Shown here: one piece after another, positions 21,123 to 33,691 of the stretch
How positions within the stretch are numbered: position 1 is the first letter of the stretch
How the letters are laid out: each line of letters begins with the position of its first letter
Assembly: GCA_017592775.1 (NCBI GenBank)
Contig: JAGFNJ010000002.1
Location: forward strand, 62,001-126,000
Direction of reading: 5' to 3'
Length of the DNA stretch: 64,000 nt
From: Candidatus Accumulibacter conexus
GTDB taxonomy: Bacteria; Pseudomonadota; Gammaproteobacteria; Burkholderiales; Rhodocyclaceae
Program-made: the position numbers and the translations under genes
The notes under the pieces: generated by a model
Told to the model about the DNA's origin: nothing
The model's input: only the letters and a program-made list of their open reading frames with translations
Databases searched by the model: none

Positions 21123-21626
21123 TCAGTCGTCATCGTCGAGATCGTCGTCATGCGTATGGCCATGCCTGATTTCATCGGCGGTCGCCGGACGCACATCGGT
21201 CACCGTGCAGGTGAAGATCAGCGCCATCCCGGCCAGCGGGTGGTTGCCATCGAGTACGACCTTGTCGGCGGCAATCTCGGTCACGCGGTAGATCAGGACA
21301 TCCTCGTCGTCGTCCTCATCGCCGCCCTCGGGGATGCCCTCGAACTGCATTCCCACCTGCAGTTCGTCGGGAAACTGGCTGCGCGGCTCGAGCTGCACGA
21401 GCGTCGCATCGTACTCGCCGAACGCATCGTCAGGCTGCATCTTGACCACCACCGACTCGCCGACGCGCTTGCCGTGGACGGCTTCCTCGATCAGCGGAAA
21501 GATGTCGTCATAACCGCCGTGCAGATAGACGAGCGGTTCCTGGCCGGCATCGACGAGTTCGCCGTCGAAATCGGTGACGCTGTAGTCGAGGGTAACGACG
21601 GTATTCTTGGCAACTTGCATGTTCAT
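21123..21626 (-). CDS. slyD: SlyD-type FKBP peptidyl-prolyl isomerase
   Basis: 167-residue cytosolic peptidyl-prolyl isomerase/chaperone. The FKBP part reads TVVTLDYSVTDFDGELVD, then YLHGGYDDIFPLIEEAVHG; the insert-in-flap domain is in the middle, and the typical GNHPLAGMALIF follows. The C-terminal tail is short with His and acidic residues (HGHTHDDDLDDDD), less Cys/His-rich than E. coli SlyD, so nickel binding is possible but weaker. An insert rich in acidic residues (GGDEDDDEDV) breaks the flap domain. The ATG at 21626 overlaps the peroxiredoxin stop (ATGA) and has a GAAGGAA site, so the two are translationally coupled. Confidence 0.9.
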   Translation of the reverse strand: MNMQVAKNTVVTLDYSVTDFDGELVDAGQEPLVYLHGGYDDIFPLIEEAVHGKRVGESVVVKMQPDDAFGEYDATLVQLEPRSQFPDELQVGMQFEGIPEGGDEDDDEDVLIYRVTEIAADKVVLDGNHPLAGMALIFTCTVTDVRPATADEIRHGHTHDDDLDDDD

Positions 21627-22093
21627 GAATTGAGTTCCTTCACCGCCCGCAGCATTGCGCGCGCGTGGCCCTTGGCGTTGACTCCGTACTCCGCGAGCCG
21701 AAGGACGCCCTGTTTGTCGATGATGAAAGTCGAGCGGACGATGCCGGACTTGCGGACACCATTCACCTCTCGTTCCTGCCAGACACCGTACTGCCTGCAC
21801 GCCATCCCCTCTTCATCGGACAGCAGGCACACGGAGATGCCATGTTCGTCCCGGAACTCGGCATGCTTCAGACAGTCGTCGCGGCTGATGCCGAAGATCT
21901 GGCAATCGAGCCGCGCGAACTCGTCCTCGTGATCCGAGAAATCGGTTGCCTGCAGGGTACAGCACGGTGCGCCATCTCTTGGGTAGAAAAAGAGGATGAC
22001 ATTGCTTCTGCCCTGAAAGCGGGCGATATCGATGAGTTCCATGTCCGCATCGGGGAGGACGAACATCGGCGCTGCCTGTCCTGCTTTCAGCAT
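21623..22093 (-). CDS. bcp: Peroxiredoxin, Bcp/PrxQ type
   Basis: 156-residue thiol peroxidase (reduces H2O2 and organic peroxides with thioredoxin). The active site reads FFYPRDGAPCCTLQATDFSD, with the peroxidatic Cys in a Cys-Cys-Thr context instead of the usual Gly-Cys-Thr. The conserved Arg is in GIVRSTFIIDKQG. The start is well placed at MLKAGQAAPMFVLPD. It heads a two-gene unit with slyD. Confidence 0.9.
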   Translation of the reverse strand: MLKAGQAAPMFVLPDADMELIDIARFQGRSNVILFFYPRDGAPCCTLQATDFSDHEDEFARLDCQIFGISRDDCLKHAEFRDEHGISVCLLSDEEGMACRQYGVWQEREVNGVRKSGIVRSTFIIDKQGVLRLAEYGVNAKGHARAMLRAVKELNS

Positions 22094-22311
22094 GCTACCC
22101 CCTCAAAGACCCCAACCGCGCACAAAGAGCACGCGGGCGGAGCAGATTCTAACCAAGCTTCCCGGATCTGACTACCGGAACGACAAGCGGCAATGCGGCT
22201 AGAATGATTCCGTCCGGCCGCCGGCGGTGCGCCCGCGAAGCCGCGCGGCGGCTTGGGTGCGGCGGCCCGGCGACCCATCATCCGTACCTGGCGTCCGAAC
22301 TGGAGAGAAAA

Positions 22312-23022
22312 ATGAAAGCACTCGCGGCACTGCGCAACGCCCTGCCCCTCCTCGCCCTGCCTTTCCTCGGCCTGCTGTCTGCTCCGCCGACGCTGGCGGC
22401 AACGACAGAGCGCACGACGACCGTCGACCTGGCCGCAGAAGCCAGCCGGCCGGCGGCCAACGACCTGGCGCGCGCGACGGTCTTCGCCGAAGCCAGCGGT
22501 GCGACACCGGGCGAACTGGGCAAACGGGTCAACGGCCTGGTCGCCGACGGGCTGAAGATCGCCAAGTCCCATGGCAACGTCCGCGTGCAGAGTGGCGCCA
22601 CGCACACGCATCCCGTCTACGGCAAGGGCAACCGGATCGAAGGTTGGCGCATGCGGTCGGACCTGACGCTCGAGTCCACCGACCCGGCGGCGCTGTCGGA
22701 ACTGCTCGGCAAGCTGCAGGCCTCGCTCGGCGTCGCCAGCCTGAACATGCTGCCCGCGGCCGAAACGCGCCGCAAGGCAGAGAGCGAAGCGACGATCGCC
22801 GCCCTGGCTGCCTTCCGCGAACGCGCCAAGGTGATCGCCGACGCACTCGGCAAGCCCTTCCGGATCCGGCACCTGACGGTCAACAGCAGCGGTCGGCCGC
22901 CCGTGATGCCGATCATGCGTTCGCCGGCGATGGCTGCCGACGCAGCGCCACCGATGCCGCTGGAGGCTGGCGAGAGCCTGGTCAGCACGACGGTTTCGGG
23001 GCAGATCGAACTGCTCGAATAG
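22312..23022 (+). CDS. Periplasmic SIMPL-domain protein
   Basis: 236-residue exported protein of the SIMPL (DUF541) family. The signal peptide ends near residue 29 (PPTLAA). The domain shows the family spread: VDLAAEASRPAANDLARATV at the N-terminal strand, VRVQSGATHTHPVYGKGNRIEGWRMRS in the centre, and a C-terminal GESLVSTTVSGQIEL strand. Function of the family is not settled; related proteins form channel-like periplasmic rings or protect from oxidative stress. GGAGAG precedes the ATG. It faces ftsB convergently. Confidence 0.8.
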   Translation: MKALAALRNALPLLALPFLGLLSAPPTLAATTERTTTVDLAAEASRPAANDLARATVFAEASGATPGELGKRVNGLVADGLKIAKSHGNVRVQSGATHTHPVYGKGNRIEGWRMRSDLTLESTDPAALSELLGKLQASLGVASLNMLPAAETRRKAESEATIAALAAFRERAKVIADALGKPFRIRHLTVNSSGRPPVMPIMRSPAMAADAAPPMPLEAGESLVSTTVSGQIELLE

Positions 23023-23060
23023 CCCGGCGGCCGGCCGCTGCCGGCAGGCGCGGCCGAGCG

Positions 23061-23534
23061 CTAGGGCTGGGCAGCCGGTGCCGGCTTTGCCGCCGCTCCG
23101 GCCTGCCTCGCCGGGGTCGCCGCTGGCGCTGCCCTGCTGGCAGGCGCGGCGGCTGCCGCCGCCTTGACAGGAGCCGCTGCTGCCACCTTGGGCGCCGCTG
23201 CCGCCGCGCTGGCTGCCGCTGGCGGTTTCCCGGGCACCGCTGCAGCCGCCTGGGCTACCGCCGCCCTTTCCGGAATCTGCACGAAGACCTCGCCCTGCTT
23301 GACCATCCCCAACTCGAAGCGGGCACGCTCCTCGATCGCGTCATAACCCTGCTTGAGGTCACGCACCTCGGCATCGAGCCCGGCATTGCGCAACTCGAGG
23401 ACCTGGTTGATCTCCTTCTGCTCCGCCAGTTGCCGGTCGACCTCCCAGACCCGCAGCCAGCCGCCCTTGCCCAGCCACAGCGGGTGCTGCAGCAGGACGA
23501 TGACCACCACCAGGGAGATAGCCAGCCAGCGCAC
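23061..23534 (-). CDS. ftsB: Cell division protein FtsB with Ala/Pro-rich tail
   Basis: FtsB is a bitopic divisome protein that pairs with FtsL and FtsQ. Residues 4-18 are the membrane segment, 30-70 a coiled coil ([20 protein letters not shown]), followed by the conserved [20 protein letters not shown]. Normal FtsB stops near residue 95-105; here about 60 extra residues consist almost only of Ala, Pro, Lys and Val, a low-complexity periplasmic extension. The gene follows eno, its usual neighbour. The tail may be a wall-reaching linker or simply repeat expansion. Confidence 0.92.
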   Translation of the reverse strand: MRWLAISLVVVIVLLQHPLWLGKGGWLRVWEVDRQLAEQKEINQVLELRNAGLDAEVRDLKQGYDAIEERARFELGMVKQGEVFVQIPERAAVAQAAAAVPGKPPAAASAAAAAPKVAAAAPVKAAAAAAPASRAAPAATPARQAGAAAKPAPAAQP

Positions 23535-23557
23535 CTTGCGTCAACCGCGCCGGTCGG

Positions 23558-28153
<4,596 letters not shown>

Positions 28154-28173
28154 CGCACTGAAGGATCCGCCCC

Positions 28174-29265
28174 ATGCAACAAGCCCCGACATCCCCCTGG
28201 AGCCACACGCACGTCTTCGACGAAGGCAACCTGGCGGCTGAAAAGGGCACCCGCGTGGTGATGCTGATCACCGCGACGATGATGTTGGTCGAGATCGTCG
28301 CCGGCTGGTGGTTCAACTCGATGGCGCTGCTCGCCGATGGCTGGCACATGAGTTCGCATGCGGTGGCGATCGGCCTCTCGGCTCTCGCCTACAGCACCGC
28401 CAGACGCTACGCGAACGACCGGAGCTTTGCCTTCGGCACCTGGAAGATCGAGATTCTCGCCGGCTTCGCCAGCGCCATCTTCCTGCTCGGCGTGGCGCTG
28501 ATGATGGTCAGCGGCTCGCTCGAACGTCTGCTGTCGCCGCAGCCGATCCGGTTCACCGAGGCAATCGTCGTTGCCACGCTCGGACTGGCGGTCAACATCG
28601 CCTGCGCGATCATCCTGCATGCGGCGAGCGGCCACGGCCACGGCCACGGACACGGACACGCTCACCACCACGGTCACCCGCACGACCATCACGAACACCG
28701 CGCCCACCACGAACACCACGATCCCCGCGCCGATGCGCACCCGCTTGGCGACGGGCACCCGCACACGCATGCGACGCCCGACCACCGCGGCGATCCCGAC
28801 CTCAATCTGCGCGCCGCCTACCTGCACGTCGTCGCCGATGCCGCGACCTCCGTGCTGGCGATCGTCGCCTTGGTTGGCGGCATGGTCTACGGCTGGGACT
28901 GGCTCGATCCGGTCATGGGAATCGTCGGCAGCATTCTCGTCGCGCGCTGGGCGTGGGGACTGATCCGCGACACCGGCCGCGTGCTCCTGGACCGGGAGAT
29001 GGACCATCCGGTGGTGGACAGGGTGCGACAGACACTTGCCGGCAACACCACCTGGCGATCGCCACCGCTGATCGACGACCTGCACGTCTGGCGCGTCGGC
29101 CGCGAGAAATTCGCCGTCATCGCCAGCCTGGTGAGCGACGATCCGGCGCTCACTCCCACTGCGGTGCGCCAGGAACTGTCCCGCCACGCCGAACTCGCGC
29201 ACATCTCGGTCGAGGTCAATCGAACGGGCGACCTGCGCGCGCTGCTGCCGCCGGCGGCAACCTGA
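28174..29265 (+). CDS. dmeF: Cation diffusion facilitator, DmeF type
   Basis: 363-residue divalent cation/proton antiporter of the inner membrane. The DmeF signature HTHVFDEGN opens the protein; six membrane helices follow. The TM2 site is HMSSH (58-62) and the TM5 site is His218/Asp222 (HVVAD). The HxxxH of TM2 replaces the HxxxD of zinc exporters, a pattern I associate with Co/Ni-type DmeF. Between TM4 and TM5 lies a very His-rich loop (about residues 154-204, more than 20 His) that can hold metal in the cytosol. A cytosolic C-terminal domain ends the protein. Co-transcribed with dmeR. Confidence 0.88.
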   Translation: MQQAPTSPWSHTHVFDEGNLAAEKGTRVVMLITATMMLVEIVAGWWFNSMALLADGWHMSSHAVAIGLSALAYSTARRYANDRSFAFGTWKIEILAGFASAIFLLGVALMMVSGSLERLLSPQPIRFTEAIVVATLGLAVNIACAIILHAASGHGHGHGHGHAHHHGHPHDHHEHRAHHEHHDPRADAHPLGDGHPHTHATPDHRGDPDLNLRAAYLHVVADAATSVLAIVALVGGMVYGWDWLDPVMGIVGSILVARWAWGLIRDTGRVLLDREMDHPVVDRVRQTLAGNTTWRSPPLIDDLHVWRVGREKFAVIASLVSDDPALTPTAVRQELSRHAELAHISVEVNRTGDLRALLPPAAT

Positions 29266-29479
29266 TCCGCTCTCCACCTTGACGCCCCTGCTGCGAGGCC
29301 GGCAAGCGCGCCGCTGACACGGCCTTCCGGCGCCGCCGCTGCGCCGGGAACCTTGACACCGTCGACCGCCACCGCTGCCGGCACCGGGCAACCCCAGCGG
29401 CCAGCAGGGTGCAGATGCCGTCCTGTCGGCAAGCCTGCAGGAAGACGCACGCTGCCGCTGATCGGCCCGGCCGGACAGG

Positions 29480-29512
29480 AAAAAGCCCGCCTGGTTGGCA
29501 GCAGACGGGCTT
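29480..29512 (-). terminator. Rho-independent terminator after PEP-CTERM gene
   Basis: On the minus strand AGCCCGT...GCGGGCT forms a stem followed by TTTTTCC. It lies 55 bp downstream of the stop of the gene at 29567-30376. The remaining 29266-29479 stretch holds nothing recognisable. Confidence 0.75.
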
Positions 29513-29566
29513 CTGTTCTTGCGGGCCGGGCAGCCAGGGATCCCCGGCGGCCCGGCCAGTTGTTGC

Positions 29567-30376
29567 TCAGGCTGCCTTGCGGCGGCGGATTCCAGCCATG
29601 CCGAGCAGAGCAAGGCCCATCACGCTCAGCGTCGCCGGTTCCGGCAGTGCGACACCGCGGATGTCGATGCTGCCGCTGGCGGCGTAGCCGGCAGTGGCGG
29701 AACCGCTGTTGAAGCTGCTGCCAAGCGCCGCATCGCTGCCGCCCGGGAAGGCGTTGGTGTCGAGGTAGAGCTGCGCAGGACCGCCGGTGAAGTTCAGCAG
29801 GCCGTTACCCGCGCCACTGCCGATCGAGCCCAGGCTGCCGCTGAGGATGAACGAGTCGAGAGCGATCGGCGTACCGACGCCATCGAGGCAATTGTCGGCG
29901 ACGGTGCACAGCCGGGTCGTGGCGCCGGTGGCGTCAACCCAGAGGTTGCCCGCCGATATGGTCGCCTTATCGGCTGCGAAGCTGCCGGTCGGCACGAACT
30001 CGGTCGCCGAGGTGTAGAAGTGGATCGACCCGCCGGAGAACAGGACGTTGAATGGGGGCGTCGCCGGAACAGCAGAATTGATCGCCTGCGTCTTGTAACC
30101 GTCGAACCAGTAGCTCAGGAAGACGCCGTTCTGCCCGCGCGACCAAGTGACGTTGCCCTGCGAATCCTTGAAGTTGTCGATGCGACCAACGCCAGCCAGA
30201 ATCTGCCCCGGCGCCGTGACGGCCGCCGTGCCGTCGGAAGCGAGGGTGCCCTCATAGACGTCACCGACCTCGAAATAGGCGCCCCCAGCGAACGAAACCC
30301 CGTTGACCGTTGCCGCGCTTGCCGCACCCGCACCCATGGCGAGGGCGAGGGCAAGAGCGATGCCAGTTTTGTTCAT
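29567..30376 (-). CDS. PEP-CTERM surface protein
   Basis: 269-residue exported protein. Signal peptide at residues 1-21 (ALALALAMGAGAASA). C-terminal sorting signal LPEPATLSVMGLALLGMAGI followed by RRRKAA, a textbook PEP-CTERM. The middle is Gly/Ser/Thr-rich with few charges and one Cys pair (LCTVADNCLDG, both Cys near 160). No catalytic motif; a matrix or adhesion protein is the likely role. TAAGGAG sits correctly before the ATG. It is a single-gene unit with its own sigma-54 promoter and terminator, both unusually clear. Confidence 0.88.
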   Translation of the reverse strand: MNKTGIALALALAMGAGAASAATVNGVSFAGGAYFEVGDVYEGTLASDGTAAVTAPGQILAGVGRIDNFKDSQGNVTWSRGQNGVFLSYWFDGYKTQAINSAVPATPPFNVLFSGGSIHFYTSATEFVPTGSFAADKATISAGNLWVDATGATTRLCTVADNCLDGVGTPIALDSFILSGSLGSIGSGAGNGLLNFTGGPAQLYLDTNAFPGGSDAALGSSFNSGSATAGYAASGSIDIRGVALPEPATLSVMGLALLGMAGIRRRKAA

Positions 30377-30403
30377 GATTGATACTCCTTATAGTAGAAA
30401 GAC

Positions 30404-30425
30404 CCCAGGTTTTCTCGCACCTGGG
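30404..30425 (-). other. 5'-leader hairpin of PEP-CTERM gene
   Basis: CCCAGGT / ACCTGGG with an 8-base loop, inside the predicted leader between the sigma-54 start site (about 30431) and the ATG at 30376. It could stabilise the mRNA. Confidence 0.55.
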
Positions 30426-30441
30426 TGCGCAGCGAAATATA

Positions 30442-30457
30442 AGCAACATGCGTGCCA
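30442..30457 (-). promoter_or_regulatory. Sigma-54 (RpoN) promoter of PEP-CTERM gene
   Basis: The minus strand reads TGGCACGCATGTTGCT, a full match to the RpoN consensus TGGCAC-N5-TTGCW. The start would be near 30431, giving a leader of about 55 bases. PEP-CTERM genes are known in some floc-forming relatives to depend on RpoN with the PrsK/PrsR system. Confidence 0.8.
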
Positions 30458-30787
30458 GAAAATCCGAAAAAACCCAACAAACTGTTTTTATGAATAATTG
30501 TTCGTGGAGCGAAGGTGGCGATGTGCCAACGGCGGCAGCAGGTGTAAAAAAAGCTGACGCCTGCAGGGCTGCCCAACCTCGTCGAGGCGCCCTCCGGCTG
30601 CCCACCGGCGGCGGGCGCGCGACGCACGGCAGCGACGGGTTGGCGGTGACGGCCTCGCGCGGCCGCCACCGTTGCCGGCACGGCGCCGGCCAGCCATCCA
30701 CCGGTGGTGCGGACGCGAGCAACCGCCCGGCCCGCAAGGCCGCGGAATCAGTACCGGGGCAAAGCGCCTGTGCGGTCCGGCTGGCGT
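30458..30787. other. AT-rich upstream region then gene-free DNA
   Basis: 30460-30560 is markedly AT-rich, fitting an enhancer/IHF region for the sigma-54 promoter. From 30560 to the nirC stop the DNA is G+C-rich with short frames that have no ribosome-binding site. A possible weak hairpin is GCAGG...CCTGC around 30538-30572. No gene is supported. Confidence 0.45.
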
Positions 30788-31111
30788 CTACCGTTCTTGC
30801 GGAAAGCCGGCCAGGAGTTGCTCGACGATCCAGCGCGCCTCGGCTTCGCTGAGAAACCGGTGCCAGGGCGGCATCGGCGTTCCCGGGCGCCCGCCATGGA
30901 TCGTCGCGACCAGCGAGTCGACGGGCTTGCCGTGCAGGGCTTCGGGCGTCAGCGATGGGCCAAGCCCCCCCTGCAGCGTCATGCCGTGACACGAGCCACA
31001 GTCCTGCCGCACGAGATGGACGAGTTCGCGCTGCCTGGCTGCCGACGGCAGCGGCTCCGCCGGCACCGGCGTGCCGACCACGACAAGGCCAAGGAGAATG
31101 AGAAGACGCAT
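30788..31111 (-). CDS. nirC: Cytochrome c55X (NirC)
   Basis: 107-residue periplasmic monohaem cytochrome c. Signal peptide about residues 1-18 (LILLGLVVVGTPVPA). Haem motif CGSCH (Cys38, Cys41, His42); the Met ligand lies in RPGTPMPPW. CHGMTLQGGLGPSLTPEAL is characteristic of NirC, an electron donor and/or d1-haem maturation factor for cytochrome cd1. Here it is separated from nirS by a 10-kb operon. Confidence 0.82.
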   Translation of the reverse strand: MRLLILLGLVVVGTPVPAEPLPSAARQRELVHLVRQDCGSCHGMTLQGGLGPSLTPEALHGKPVDSLVATIHGGRPGTPMPPWHRFLSEAEARWIVEQLLAGFPQER

Positions 31112-31146
31112 GGTGCTTTCAGACGGGCAAGGCGTCGCTGCGACAC

Positions 31147-31163
31147 TGCGACACTATGTCGCA
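31147..31163. promoter_or_regulatory. Dyad operator between nirC and the metal operon
   Basis: TGCGACA-CTA-TGTCGCA is a perfect 7+7 dyad. Another TGCGACA precedes it (31139-31145) and a TGCGACG follows (31164-31170), so four half-sites sit in a 32-bp cluster. The position between divergent transcripts suggests a shared regulator. It is not an FNR box (TTGAT-N4-ATCAA). The regulator is unknown. Confidence 0.5.
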
Positions 31164-31241
31164 TGCGACGAGGTGGCGAAGAACACTAAGATTCCTCCCA
31201 TTCTACTAGCCGAACCGCAGAACCAGCCAAGGGAGACGACG

Positions 31242-31433
31242 ATGCAGGAGAACGATCAACAGTACTGCGACGAAGACGAAGGCGAAGGCGAACTGGCGTC
31301 ACTGCTTCTCGGCGCCGGCTTCGCTCTGGCGTCGCTGATCATCCTGCCGGCGATCGCCCAGCGAGTCGGCATCGGCAGCAGTCTGACGATCGCCCTGCGC
31401 GGCGCCCTGATGCGCGCTGCCAACCGCATCTGA
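31242..31433 (+). CDS. Small acidic single-span membrane protein
   Basis: 63-residue protein with an acidic N-terminus (NDQQYCDEDEGEGE), then one or two short hydrophobic stretches (17-42). A GGGAG ribosome-binding site precedes the ATG. Not recognised. It heads the plus-strand run that continues to 40957, and its first gap (114 bp) is the only sizeable one until the SafE-NosL gap. Confidence 0.5.
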   Translation: MQENDQQYCDEDEGEGELASLLLGAGFALASLIILPAIAQRVGIGSSLTIALRGALMRAANRI

Positions 31434-31547
31434 AGCCTGGCTCACGGCAGCGCCATCGGCGACTGGCTACGGCCGCTGCCAACCGCGTCGGCTGGCAGCG
31501 CAGACTGCGCTGCGCCAACTGAAGCGAGCCGGAACGCCCGCCCTGTG

Positions 31548-31886
31548 ATGCCTGCCACGCGTCCGAGCCACCTCGCCCTGTGCCTCCTCTGCTGCGGCGG
31601 CGCCCTCTTCGTCGCGAGTTTTGCCGACGCCGCCCGTCTGCGCCAGCAGCGCGCCGGCGCCGGCGACGAGATGCGGGCGCTGGTGCGGCAACTCCAGCTC
31701 ACCGACCTCTGCCTGTTCACCGAGGCCCGCTACACCCGCCACCCGTCGCAGGCCGACCTGCACTCGCCTTTTCAGGACCATCCGCTGGCACTCGAACACT
31801 TTCCCAGCGGCTCGCTGCTGCTGCCGCCCGCCATCCTGAGCAACCACTATGAACGTCTGGATCGAAAAGCAGAAGTACCTGATTGA
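31548..31886 (+). CDS. Membrane-anchored small protein before ABC permease
   Basis: 112-residue protein with an N-terminal signal-anchor (LALCLLCCGGALFVASFADA) and a soluble part. Its last 38 bases overlap the permease gene in another frame, typical of coupled genes. Not recognised; the ATG at 31548 follows a GTG that could also start it. It is likely a periplasmic accessory subunit of the transporter. Confidence 0.55.
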   Translation: MPATRPSHLALCLLCCGGALFVASFADAARLRQQRAGAGDEMRALVRQLQLTDLCLFTEARYTRHPSQADLHSPFQDHPLALEHFPSGSLLLPPAILSNHYERLDRKAEVPD

Positions 31887-32985
31887 CTTCACGCTCGCGT
31901 CGCTCGCCCGGCGCAAGGCGAAGAACCTCGGTCTGCTGCTGGTCTACGCGCTGATCGTGTTCCTCCTCGCCTCGGTCATGCTGTTCACGCATGCGCTGCG
32001 ACAGGCGGCCAACGAGTTGCTCGCCGGTGCTCCGGAGGTGGTCCTGCAGCGCATGGTCGCCGGCCGCCACGACCTCATCCCACCCGGTTACCTCGAGCGG
32101 ATCGGCCGCCTGCGTGGCGTCCAGGAAAAGCAGGGGCGGCTCTGGGGCTACTACTACGACCCAGTCGTCAAGGCCAACTACACCTTCATGGTCGCCGACG
32201 ACCGGGCGCTGGCGCCCGGCACGCTGGTCGTCGGCGCCGGGCTCGCCCGCACGCGTGGCGTCGCGCCGGGCAACCTCATTTCCTTTCGCGCCTATTCCGG
32301 CAAGCTGTTCACCTTCAGCATTGCCGACATCCTGCCGGCGAAGTCCGAACTGGTCAGTGCCGACCTCGTGCTGCTGAGCGAGGCCGACTTCCGCGCCTTC
32401 TTCGACATCCCGCCCGGCCATTTCACCGACATCACGCTGCGCGTCGCCAATCCGCTCGAAGTGCGCAACGTGGCCGGCAAGCTGGCGCAGCAGTTTCCCG
32501 ACTCGCGACCGATCCTGCGCGAAGAGATCCTGCGCACCTACGATTCGATCTTCAGCTGGCGGGAGGGCGTCGTTCTCGCCCTCGCCACGCTCGCCCTCCT
32601 CGCCTTCGCCATCCTCGCCTGGGAGAAGGCCTCCGGTCTGTCGGCCGACGAGCGGCGCGAGATCGGCATCCTCAAGGCGATCGGCTGGGAGACCGGCGAT
32701 GTCCTGCGGATGAAGTTCTGGGAAGGCGCATTGCTGTCGCTGAGCGCTTTCCTGCTCGGTTACCTGGCCGCCTACGTGCACGTCTTCCACTTCGCGGCAT
32801 CGCTCCTGGCGCCGGTGCTGAAGGGCTGGGCGGTGCTCTATCCGCGCTTTGAACTCAGTCCGGTGATCGACGGCCTGCAGGTGACGACGCTGTTCTTCTT
32901 CACGGTCTTCCCCTACGCCGCGGCGACGCTGGTGCCCATCTGGCGCGTCGCGATCACCGACCCGGACGCGGTGATGCGTGGCTGA
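31849..32985 (+). CDS. ABC transporter permease, FtsX/MacB type
   Basis: 378-residue permease of the FtsX/LolC/MacB family: N-terminal helix at about 25-50, large periplasmic domain (55-235), then three C-terminal helices (about 240-260, 295-320, 345-365). The cytosolic signature ERREIGILKAIGWETGDVL between helices is the family's ATPase-coupling element. Such permeases move lipoproteins or act as mechanotransmitters rather than as small-molecule channels. The next gene encodes its ATPase. Confidence 0.85.
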   Translation: MNVWIEKQKYLIDFTLASLARRKAKNLGLLLVYALIVFLLASVMLFTHALRQAANELLAGAPEVVLQRMVAGRHDLIPPGYLERIGRLRGVQEKQGRLWGYYYDPVVKANYTFMVADDRALAPGTLVVGAGLARTRGVAPGNLISFRAYSGKLFTFSIADILPAKSELVSADLVLLSEADFRAFFDIPPGHFTDITLRVANPLEVRNVAGKLAQQFPDSRPILREEILRTYDSIFSWREGVVLALATLALLAFAILAWEKASGLSADERREIGILKAIGWETGDVLRMKFWEGALLSLSAFLLGYLAAYVHVFHFAASLLAPVLKGWAVLYPRFELSPVIDGLQVTTLFFFTVFPYAAATLVPIWRVAITDPDAVMRG

Positions 32986-33691
32986 ACCGGCGATGATCGA
33001 ACTCAGACAGATCCACAAGGCGTTCAACGCCGGACGCGAGAACGAATTCCGCGCCCTCAACGGCATCGACCTGCAACTGCCGGCACAACGCGTGACGGCC
33101 TTCCGTGGCCCGAGCGGCTCCGGCAAGACGACCCTGCTGTCGATCATCGGCTGCCTGGCGCGACCGACGAGTGGCCGCGTCCGCCTGCACGGGCGCGACA
33201 TCTCCGGGCTGCCCGAACGCTTCCTGACCGACATCCGGCGCCGTACCTTCGGCTTCGTCTTCCAGCAGTTCAACCTCATCAGCGGCCTCTCGGCGACCGA
33301 GAACGTCATGCTGCCAGCCTATCCGCTGGGCGGCGAACGGCGCGCACTGCAGGCCCGCGCCGAAGATCTGCTCGCCGGCCTGCGACTGGCCCACCGGCGG
33401 ACGACGCAAGTCGAGCTGCTCTCCGGCGGTGAGCAGCAACGTGTGGCGATCGCCCGCGCGTTGATCAACGAGCCGCCGGTGATCATTGCCGACGAACCGA
33501 CGGCCAACCTCGACACGGCGCTGGCGATGGAGTTCATGGCGATCATCGAACAGCTCGCCGATGCCCGGCGCACGGTGCTGCTGAGCAGCCACGACCCGCT
33601 GCTCGTCGACTCGTCGCTGGTAGACCGGGTGATCGACATGCGCGACGGGCGCATCGTCGCCGCCGCAGCGGCCGCCGGGGCCGGTGGATGA
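32978..33691 (+). CDS. ABC transporter ATPase, LolD/MacB type
   Basis: 237-residue ATPase. Walker A GPSGSGKTT, Q-loop FVFQQFNLI, signature LSGGEQQRVAIARAL, Walker B VIIADEPTANLD, and H-loop SSHDPLL are all intact, so it is an active motor. The start is GTG at 32978 (overlapping the permease stop) or ATG at 32993. It belongs to the group that pairs with FtsX-type permeases. Confidence 0.92.
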   Translation: MAEPAMIELRQIHKAFNAGRENEFRALNGIDLQLPAQRVTAFRGPSGSGKTTLLSIIGCLARPTSGRVRLHGRDISGLPERFLTDIRRRTFGFVFQQFNLISGLSATENVMLPAYPLGGERRALQARAEDLLAGLRLAHRRTTQVELLSGGEQQRVAIARALINEPPVIIADEPTANLDTALAMEFMAIIEQLADARRTVLLSSHDPLLVDSSLVDRVIDMRDGRIVAAAAAAGAGG

